A DNA stretch of 64,000 nucleotides from Candidatus Sumerlaeota bacterium (GTDB lineage Bacteria > Sumerlaeota > Sumerlaeia > Sumerlaeales > Sumerlaeaceae): the NCBI GenBank assembly GCA_017161655.1, contig JADFCV010000003.1, positions 148,361-212,360 on the forward strand, given 5' to 3'. Positions 55,112 through 64,000 of the stretch are shown here, piece by piece. The notes under the pieces are model-generated. The model was not told the DNA's origin, ran no database searches, and saw only the letters and a list, made by a program, of their open reading frames with translations. Both the position numbers and the translations under genes were made by a program. The stretch's first letter is position 1. Each line of letters starts with the position of its first letter.

Positions 55112-55768
55112 ATGAACGCTCACATCAAATCGCGCAAACGGGTTGTGGACTTTGGCGAAGTGCTCACGCCGCCCCACATCGTGGAGGCGATGCTCGACCT
55201 GGTGGCCAGCGAGGCCGAACGCATTGATTCACGCTTTCTCGAGCCGGCGTGCGGCACGGGGAATTTCCTTGTCCCTGTGCTCGAGCGTAAGCTCGCCACC
55301 GTCAAGAAACGCTACGGCCGCCGCCAGATTGAATTCGAGCGCAACGCCATTCTCGCAGTCTCCTCGCTCTATGGAATCGACATTCTCGAGGATAACGCGC
55401 GCGAGTGCCGCGAGCGTTTATTCCAGGTGTTCGACGCGGCCTACACCGGCACGTTTCGCGACGCGGCCCGGCAAGCTGTGCGCGATGCCGTCCGCTACAT
55501 CCTTCAGCGCAACATCATCCATGGCGACGCCCTCACGCTGAAAACCGTCGGCGAAAACCCGGGGCCCATTGTCTTTAGCGAATGGTCGCTGGTCAAGGGA
55601 TCCCTTCTTAAGCGCCGCGATTTCACTTTTCACGAGCTATTAGACCAGAGCTCGATGCGCGAGCTTCCCCTTTTTTCAGACCTTGGAGAGGAGGCCTTCA
55701 TCCCCGAGCCAATCCGCGAGTATCCGCCCATTCCCTACTGGGAGGTGCCCCATGCCTATGACGATTAG
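55112..55768 (+). CDS. DNA methyltransferase-like protein lacking the NPPY motif
   Basis: A 218-residue protein with a good SAM-binding motif I ([14 protein letters not shown]), the N-terminal [14 protein letters not shown] found in adenine methyltransferases, and IIHGDALTL. Where NPPY should follow, it reads [19 protein letters not shown], and the protein soon ends. It therefore binds SAM but probably does not methylate. Its stop lies inside the next gene, which starts 17 bases before it ends, so the two are translationally coupled. Its catalytic partner is the Eco57I-type methyltransferase that follows. A role as an inactive subunit is inference. Confidence 0.82.
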   Translation: MNAHIKSRKRVVDFGEVLTPPHIVEAMLDLVASEAERIDSRFLEPACGTGNFLVPVLERKLATVKKRYGRRQIEFERNAILAVSSLYGIDILEDNARECRERLFQVFDAAYTGTFRDAARQAVRDAVRYILQRNIIHGDALTLKTVGENPGPIVFSEWSLVKGSLLKRRDFTFHELLDQSSMRELPLFSDLGEEAFIPEPIREYPPIPYWEVPHAYDD

Positions 55769-57260
55769 TCACAATCCCGATGTGCTCTTATGCCTGGCCA
55801 ACCTTTCGAGCGACGAGGTTTTCACCCCGCCGCGGATTGCCAACGACATGCTGGACCTTTTGCCCAACGAGCTCTGGAGCGACCCTGAAGCCCGGTTTCT
55901 GGATCCCGCCTGCAAGTCCGGGGTGTTCCTGCGCGAGATTGCCAAACGGCTCGATAAGGGATTGCAAACAAAAATCCCCGACCGGCAGGAGCGCATCAAC
56001 CATATTATGAAAAACCAGCTCTTTGGCATCGCGATCACGGAACTTACCGGCCTGCTCGCCCGACGCTCGCTCTATTGTTCCAAGTCCGCGAACGGGAAGT
56101 ATTCGGTATGCACGGTTTTCGGCACGCCCGAGGGCAACATCCGCTATCGGCGCATAGAACACACCTGGAAACATGGCCGCTGCGCCTTCTGCGGCGCCAA
56201 CGCTGCCAAATATGCCCGCGGCGAGGAACTTGAAACCCACGCCTATGAGTTTATCCACACCGACAACCCGGAGGAGATTTTTGATATGAAATTTGACGTT
56301 ATCATCGGCAACCCGCCATATCAATTGAGTGACGGGGGATTTGGTAGAAGCGCGACGCCGATTTACAACAAGTTTGTCCATCAGGCCAAGAAGCTGAATC
56401 CGCGCTATCTGGTGATGATTATCCCTTCGCGGTGGTTTGCAGGCGGCAAGGGCCTGGATGCTTTCAGAGCCGAAATGCTAAACGATGATCGGATCCGTAA
56501 ACTGGTTGATTTCGAGGATGCCTCGGAAGTCTTTCCAGGTGTGGATATAGCCGGCGGTGTCTGTTATTTCCTTTGGGAGCGGGACTCCCGCGGACCTTGT
56601 GAAGTGACCAATGTGCATAAGGGTGAAAAGGTCGTTTCGGTCCGAAGTCTCAATGAATTCCCCACCTTCATTCGTCACAGTCAAGCCGTATCCATTGTGC
56701 GCAAGGTGCTCGGAAAGAAGGAGAGGAGCATGAGCGAACAGGTATCAGCCAGTAAACCCTTTGGATTGCGTACTTTTGAGCGTCCTCAAAAGTCTGGCGA
56801 TCTCATCTTGCGCTGGCAAAATGGGGAAGGACCTTACCCAAAAAACCTTATCACTGTTGGTACTGAGCTTATTGATAAATGGAAGGTCATTACATCCTAC
56901 GTTGGCTATGACCACGCTGGAAATCCTGGGCCGGACGGAAAGAGAAGAGTCTTTTCCAAAATTGACATCCTACCACCAGGGACAATCTGTACTGAAACGT
57001 ATTTGGTAGTTGGGGCTTACGATTCCCGAAAACACGCTGAGAATTTAGTTGCTTACATGAAAACCAGGCTATTCCGTTTCCTCGTGTCTCAGTTCATGTA
57101 TTCGCATCACATCACAAAGGACGCTTACGCTTTCGTCCCCACTCTCGACATGGACACCGAATGGACTGACGAAATGCTTTATAAGCGATACGGACTTACG
57201 GAGGAGGAGATCGCCTTTATCGAGTCAAAAATCCGGCCTATGGAGGCGAACAATGAGTAA
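55752..57260 (+). CDS. Eco57I-type DNA adenine methyltransferase
   Basis: About 502 residues. Motif I is [12 protein letters not shown] (residues 49-60; the usual Gly is Lys), and the catalytic motif IV is [13 protein letters not shown] (NPPY at 187-190). A small zinc-ribbon-like insert has [10 protein letters not shown] (Cys144, Cys147). The C-terminal half should contain the target-recognition domain. An ATG at 55752 follows GGGAGGTG. G+C drops from about 55% in the catalytic half to 38% in row 56821 (hand counts), consistent with exchange of the specificity domain. It overlaps the upstream methyltransferase-like gene. Adenine methylation of self DNA, with the GIY-YIG helicase downstream as nuclease, is the natural reading. 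Confidence 0.9.
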   Translation: MPMTISHNPDVLLCLANLSSDEVFTPPRIANDMLDLLPNELWSDPEARFLDPACKSGVFLREIAKRLDKGLQTKIPDRQERINHIMKNQLFGIAITELTGLLARRSLYCSKSANGKYSVCTVFGTPEGNIRYRRIEHTWKHGRCAFCGANAAKYARGEELETHAYEFIHTDNPEEIFDMKFDVIIGNPPYQLSDGGFGRSATPIYNKFVHQAKKLNPRYLVMIIPSRWFAGGKGLDAFRAEMLNDDRIRKLVDFEDASEVFPGVDIAGGVCYFLWERDSRGPCEVTNVHKGEKVVSVRSLNEFPTFIRHSQAVSIVRKVLGKKERSMSEQVSASKPFGLRTFERPQKSGDLILRWQNGEGPYPKNLITVGTELIDKWKVITSYVGYDHAGNPGPDGKRRVFSKIDILPPGTICTETYLVVGAYDSRKHAENLVAYMKTRLFRFLVSQFMYSHHITKDAYAFVPTLDMDTEWTDEMLYKRYGLTEEEIAFIESKIRPMEANNE

Positions 57261-57302
57261 CCATTCTATTCCTCAAACCATCTTTAGCACAGGAGGTTTA
57301 TT

Positions 57303-58215
57303 ATGACATTTCTTGAACTAATAGAGAAGGTGCTTCGAGAAGAACGGCGCCCGTTAACTGCTAAAGAAATATGGGACATAGCGGAAAAAAGAGGCTATGC
57401 TGAACAAGTTGGCACACGTGGAAAAACACCGTGGGCAACGATACAGTCAACCATCTATGTTGAGATGCGGGATAATCCCAACTCCAAGCTCACGAAATCA
57501 GGGCGAAGGCCTACCCGTTTTGTGTTAAAGGAATTTGCGGATGTACCTATACCATCAAGCAATGAACCAACACTTCCTACTAAAGCTAATTATACAGAAA
57601 GAAACCTTCATCCATTTCTGACTTACTTCACCTACATGTACCAGGGGATCTATACCAAAACAATTTATCATCAGAATTCATCTAAAGAGCGCTATGCCCA
57701 GTGGCTGCATCCAGACATGGTAGGCGTGTATTTCCCTTTGGATACCTGGAGACCGGAGGTACTGGAGATTGCGCGGGAGGTGGGAACCCAGGTCCTTAGG
57801 TTGTATTCCTACGAACTAAAACGAGAACTTACCTTTAACAACTTGCGCGAGGCCTTTTTCCAAGCAGTATCTAACTCCTCCTGGGCACATCAAGGATATT
57901 TGGTTGCATCAGTGATTGCTCAGGATGAAGACTTTATAGAGGAACTAAAGCGGCTGTCCACTTCTTTCGGAATTGGCGTAATCAAACTCGACGTTCACAA
58001 TCCAGATGACTCGGAAATTCTGATTCCGGCAAAAGAAAGAGAGTTTCTGGACATAAACACGATCAATCGACTTGCAGAAATAAATAGCGATTTCCGCAAA
58101 TTTCTCAAGGGAATTAAAATTGACCTTTCCAGCAAAGAAATACGCAAGGAACGTTATGATCCAGTTCTTAGCAGCGAAGAGCTGGTACGTTCAATAAGTG
58201 AAACGGAGCCTGCCG

Positions 58216-58223
<8 letters not shown>
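57303..58223 (+). CDS. HARE-HTH protein, COG2958-like
   Basis: A 306-residue protein. The first ~75 residues form a HARE-type winged helix (MTFLELIEKVLREERRPLT, WDIAEKRGY, then WATIQSTIY), found in chromatin proteins and restriction enzymes. The remainder (from about residue 95) resembles the conserved part of COG2958 proteins, with the blocks YAQWLHPDMVGVYFP and SYELKRELTF. It is AT-rich (33% G+C in row 57541 by hand count). GGAGG lies seven bases before the ATG. It overlaps the helicase gene by 8 bases. Such proteins accompany restriction-modification loci and may recognise modified or target DNA; whether this one is a nuclease is not clear. Confidence 0.8.
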
Positions 58224-60723
<2,500 letters not shown>

Positions 60724-61019
60724 GCTGGGCCGGCCGGAGCACCGCCCAAACATCGAACCGGTCACGGGCAAATTCTCGGAAAAGACGGGCGTGCCCCCCA
60801 GCAGAGGGCACATCGTGATCTCGACGTGGCCGGTCTTGCAGCGTCTGGCTGTGCCCTGAGAACCGCAAGGCTTAGGGCGTGGTGTTGCCCACTTCTTCTG
60901 AGTGCGAGGGATTGATCCCCGCCGCCGACCCCGCACGACTCGCTGACGAAACACGACAGCAGCGAACCCCCGCGTGCCATGGGGGCCGAAGGGGGAGCAT
61001 GCGGTGGCAGCGAGGCGGC

Positions 61020-61283
61020 TTAGGAGGACTTCTCCTTTTCGATCAACGCCGCACGGATGTCGGTGAGGGTCCCGTTGATGCTAAAAAGAATGATGATGAT
61101 TTCACAATAGACCCGCCAGACGATGGGGCCGACAAAAACATAGAGAAGCCCCACCAGTGACGCGAATCCGCCCTTTAGGATGAGAGCAAGTCCCACGAGG
61201 ACGCAGACCACCACGCCAAGAATAAAAAGAAGCTTGATGATAAACGGCGTTATCATCTTCCGAAAAGCGAGAAAATCTTCCAT
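61020..61283 (-). CDS. DUF4282 small membrane protein
   Basis: An 87-residue protein with two hydrophobic helices and the DUF4282 start FRKMITPFIIKLLFILGV. Family members sit in the inner membrane with no known function. AAGGAG lies eight bases upstream of the ATG. It faces the GIY-YIG helicase gene and is probably unrelated to the restriction cassette. Confidence 0.8.
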   Translation of the reverse strand: MEDFLAFRKMITPFIIKLLFILGVVVCVLVGLALILKGGFASLVGLLYVFVGPIVWRVYCEIIIILFSINGTLTDIRAALIEKEKSS

Positions 61284-61647
61284 GACCGATCTCCTTCAGG
61301 GATATGGTGCCGATCCAGGAAGGTAAGGTAATGAGAAGGCGAAGAGGTGGCAAGAAAAAAAATGGTTGATTCACGGGCGCCCGGACCGCCCGCCGGGGAT
61401 TCCCCCTCTATCCCCCTCGACGAAAGGCAGTTGACGCTGGCGTGCCCTCGCGCTCGTCGCATGGCGCCCGGGGGTTCCTGGCCAGCGCCCAGCCAGCGCT
61501 TTTCGCTTCGCGCCCTGGCGCGGCGGTGATGCACTCCTCGCGCGCACCCCGCGGAACACGGTCCGCGGAGCCGCCCCAGCAACGGATGAGAATGGGCGTC
61601 AGGCGCCACGGCCCTGGCGCATGCCCCTCGGGGGCCACGAGCCGCCC
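61284..61647 (-). other. Gene-free interval with GC-rich hairpin
   Basis: About 360 very GC-rich bases with no gene. A GCGCCA-CGGCCC-TGGCGC inverted repeat at 61603-61620 follows the stop of the deoxyhypusine-synthase-like gene but lacks a T tract, so it may be a pause or weak terminator. Confidence 0.45.
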
Positions 61648-62673
61648 CTACTGCTTGCCCGTGGCGCGCGCGATGAGGGCGTCGGCCTCCTCCGGCGCGC
61701 TCTGGCATTCAAGCAGCGCCTGAAGCATGAGGGGGGCCACAATGGTGGCGTCGCTCTCGATGACGAACATCGGCGTCTCTGGCGTGAGTTTGTCCCACGT
61801 GATTTTTTCATTCGGCGTGGCGCCCGAATAGGAACCGTAGGAGGTCGTGGAATCCGAGATCTGGCAGAAGTAGGCCCACGGCTTCACGGGCTTCTTCAAA
61901 TCGTACTTGATGGAGGGCACGACGCAAATGGGGAAATCGCCCGCAATGCCGCCGCCAATCTGGAAAAAGCCCACGCCGGCGCCCTGCGACAGTTGCTCGT
62001 AAACGTCGTAGAACCACACCATGTATTCGATGCCCGATTTCACAATGTCGGCGCGGCATTCGCCCGTCTTCACGTAGGAGGCAAAGATGTTGCCGAAGGT
62101 GGAATCTTCGTGGCCGGGCACGACGATGGGGAGATTGCGCTCGGCGGCCGCCAGGAGCCAGCATTCCTCGGGCGGACCGGACATGAGTGAGCGATCCAGC
62201 GAGAGCACGAGGCGGTAGAAGTATTCGTGCCAGAAGGCGCGCTGGCCCTGGCGCGATGCCTCCTCCCACATGGGCACGATGAGCTTTTCCACCACGCGGA
62301 AGGCTTCGTCCTCGGGGATGCTCGTGTCGGTCACGCGCCGCTGGCCCAGCTCGAGCAGCCGCGCGTCATCTTCTTTGCGGAAGTAGCGGTACTCGGGGTA
62401 ATCGTGGTAGTGCTCGTGGGCCACCAGGCGGAAGAGCGACTCTTCGAGGTTGGCGCCCGTCACCGACATGCCGTGGATGAGTCCGGCACGAATGGCAGGC
62501 GCAAGGCTAATGCCCAGCTGCGCCGAGGACATCGCCCCCGCCACAGCCCAAAACATTTTGCCGCCCTGGCGGATGTGGCGCCAGTAGGCCAACGTGGCGT
62601 CGCGCGTCGCGCGAGAGTTGAAATTCTTATAGTTGCGAAGGATAAACTCCAGGATCGGCATCTTGCTTTCCAT
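61648..62673 (-). CDS. Deoxyhypusine-synthase-like protein
   Basis: A 341-residue member of the deoxyhypusine synthase family. Recognisable blocks are NSRATRDATLAYW near the start, AGAMSSAQLGISLAPAIR, VPGHEDSTFGN, GGGIAGDFPI, QISDSTTSYGSYSGA and NEKITWDKL, whose final Lys aligns with the catalytic Lys of the eukaryotic enzyme. In eukaryotes and archaea the enzyme modifies eIF5A. Bacteria lack that protein, and bacterial members usually make homospermidine or have unknown roles. GAGAGG lies seven bases before the ATG. No polyamine genes are nearby. Confidence 0.9.
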   Translation of the reverse strand: MESKMPILEFILRNYKNFNSRATRDATLAYWRHIRQGGKMFWAVAGAMSSAQLGISLAPAIRAGLIHGMSVTGANLEESLFRLVAHEHYHDYPEYRYFRKEDDARLLELGQRRVTDTSIPEDEAFRVVEKLIVPMWEEASRQGQRAFWHEYFYRLVLSLDRSLMSGPPEECWLLAAAERNLPIVVPGHEDSTFGNIFASYVKTGECRADIVKSGIEYMVWFYDVYEQLSQGAGVGFFQIGGGIAGDFPICVVPSIKYDLKKPVKPWAYFCQISDSTTSYGSYSGATPNEKITWDKLTPETPMFVIESDATIVAPLMLQALLECQSAPEEADALIARATGKQ

Positions 62674-63089
62674 GGCCCAACCTCTCGTTTGCAGCTTCCC
62701 TTGGTGGCGCGGCTCTGCGCACGAGCACGCCCACGGCCGAAGAGCGAACTCGACGTCGCCCCGAACCTATACCACGCAAGGGGCTTCTCTCGTCAAAGAA
62801 AGTCGGCAAATCAACGCACAGGCAAAAAAACCGCCGAAAAGCAGGCCAACAAAGCCGACCGACCGGACGAAGCTCCGGCTGGAATGAGCGAAAACCGCGC
62901 ATGCCGCAGATCGGTGGGGGGATGGCAATGTCCCCCCGGGGGATTCGTCCAGGGCCCCGAGCGCTCTCTCCCGTGCGGCGGAAAACACACGCCCCGGGCA
63001 AACAGGGTAGCCACGCCTCGCTCTCGTTACCCTTTCCAGTGTCGCAGTATTGCGGCTCGCGCTGGATGCCGCCGCCCTCCATCGCCAGC
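62674..63089 (-). other. Gene-free interval
   Basis: About 415 bases with no credible gene. It joins the decayed helicase and may contain further unrecognisable parts of it. Confidence 0.4.
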
Positions 63090-63800
63090 TCACCAACCGG
63101 CACCCGCGGAGATCAGGTCCTCGAAGCGCTCCTGGGTGTGCTCGCTCACGTGGGCCGCGTTCCAGCCGCGCCGCTTGTCCGGAGGCTTAACCGAATCCAT
63201 CGGCACGACCACCTGGGAGAACAGAGTGCACAGGTTGCGAGTTTTCTTGACTTGAGACCCGCGACTCGGCACCCGGGACGGCCTAGATGCGGCTGAGCGT
63301 TCTGATATCATCCGGCAGGACAAGCTGAAAAATGCTCGTTGAAGTGCTACCGCATTTCGGACACCCACTGGCTCACCAAACCCCGGAGTTTGAACTCCCG
63401 CATGCCGAGCCCGGCCTCAATGGTCTTGCCCAGGCCGACCTCGTCCGCCAGGAGATAACGCACGCGGTCGCCCGATATCGCCTTGGAGAGCGCTCGGATC
63501 TGATGCGGCAACGGGATGACAGACGATTCGGATGGGCGCAAGCAGGACGTCCTGGGTCAGGGCGTCGGCTACTCGCGCCGCAGCGGCGAGATAGGTCAAG
63601 TGATGAGTGCTGAGGACCGAGGACTGAGCAGAGGAAAGGGCAGAAGCGTCAACGCGGATGATAAAATCGCTTGATGGAAGCCAAACGCGGAAGGATGTGC
63701 CTCCCCATAGGCAGACCTTCTCGATAATCTTCCCCAAAACCTTTCGTCGGTGGACGAGCACCCAATCTCCATCGAAGAATCGCTGCTTAAAGATGATGAA
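63090..63800 (-). pseudogene. Decayed SNF2-family helicase, DISARM DrmD-like N-terminal part
   Basis: Minus-strand fragments in several frames line up as one SNF2-type protein. The order is QRFFDGDWVLVHRRKV, RVADALTQDVLLAPI, then after a one-base shift SSVIPLPHQIRALSKAI and the Walker A block LLADEVGLGKTIEAGL. KLRGLV is followed directly by SQWVSEMR, a short deletion, then a TAG. After another shift come FQLVLPDDIRTLSRI, VVVPMDSVKPPDKRRGW and ERFEDLISAG, where it ends. The DEAH box and the rest of the helicase are missing. The order and wording match large SNF2 helicases of DISARM-type loci as I recall them; other SNF2 families are possible. Confidence 0.75.
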
Positions 63801-63899
63801 CTAGTCGCTTGGCTCATCCTGCTTCAGTTCCACCTGGTTTGTACACGGTTTATTGACATTTTCCTGGTTGACTTTCCTATCGCATTCTGCCACGTTTGA

Positions 63900-64000
63900 T
63901 CATACTTCGTCGCTCGATAGCCACAACTCTTCATCTTCACCCGGGAGAGACGCCGCCTTCGCTTCAAGACTCGATATCAACTTCGCCGTCCACCCATAAG
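63900..64000 (-). CDS. C-terminal end of an unidentified gene, cut by the window
   Basis: An open frame enters from the right edge on the minus strand and ends in LPGEDEELWLSSDEV followed by TGA. Only 32 residues are visible, rich in acidic residues at the end, so no family can be named. It is the gene upstream of the decayed helicase and may show whether a DISARM-like locus continues. Confidence 0.45.
   Translation of the reverse strand, partial: YGWTAKLISSLEAKAASLPGEDEELWLSSDEV

Noticed and set aside
63801-63899. Short minus-strand frame ending NQVELKQDEPSD
   Set aside because: About 30 codons from a GTG between the window-edge gene and the decayed helicase; could be a remnant, but nothing identifies it.

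Overview
The window looks like chromosome of a didermic, moderately GC-rich bacterium. Housekeeping genes are typically 55-60% G+C by eye; this was not computed. A long-form hibernation factor, a DUF1800/DUF1501 pair, GuaB3 next to GuaA, a bacterial deoxyhypusine-synthase-like protein, a soluble Ser/Thr kinase and a secreted repeat protein ending in a PVEVSHF-type tail suggest a PVC/FCB-like or candidate-phylum lineage such as Sumerlaeota. That placement is a low-confidence guess from recall. I see no rRNA, tRNA or CRISPR array.

Layout. 0.1-5.1 kb (minus): VanY-like peptidase, phosphohexomutase, PASTA membrane protein and ribosome hibernation factor with a clear terminator. 5.4-9.7 kb (plus): GAF histidine kinase, peptidoglycan-binding membrane protein, small DUF2892 protein. 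10-12.7 kb: a secreted protein with six 47-residue repeats, preceded by a broken copy of its own 3' end and two families of degenerate ~60-bp repeats. 12.9-20.1 kb: NADP-binding oxidoreductase, purM-purD, cstA, ffh. 20.2-27.5 kb (minus): a probable surface-glycan or secondary-metabolite operon (membrane protein, BioF-like synthase, radical SAM, two GT2 glycosyltransferases, unusual epimerase, DegT aminotransferase). 27.6-43.7 kb: truA, arcC, glmS, DUF1501/DUF1800, guaA, guaB3, tig, a kinase and a UbiD-type decarboxylase. 43.7-45.5 kb: a GT39-like membrane glycosyltransferase pseudogene with two frameshifts and a stop. 45.7-48.5 kb: sucA.

The accessory part is 49.3-64 kb. It holds a NYN-domain protein, then a tight NurA-HerA-DNA methyltransferase operon. 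After a 0.7-kb gap comes a second, overlapping cassette: a methyltransferase-like protein lacking NPPY, an Eco57I-type adenine methyltransferase, a HARE-HTH (COG2958-like) protein and a GIY-YIG/SF2-helicase fusion. Past a DUF4282 protein and the deoxyhypusine-synthase-like gene, the window closes with a decayed SNF2 helicase resembling the large helicases of DISARM-type loci. Base composition changes sharply between and within these genes. I read 50-60.7 kb as a DNA-processing and restriction-modification defence island. The coupling of a NurA-HerA pair to a methyltransferase, next to a GIY-YIG-helicase restriction cassette, is the best candidate here for an undescribed system.
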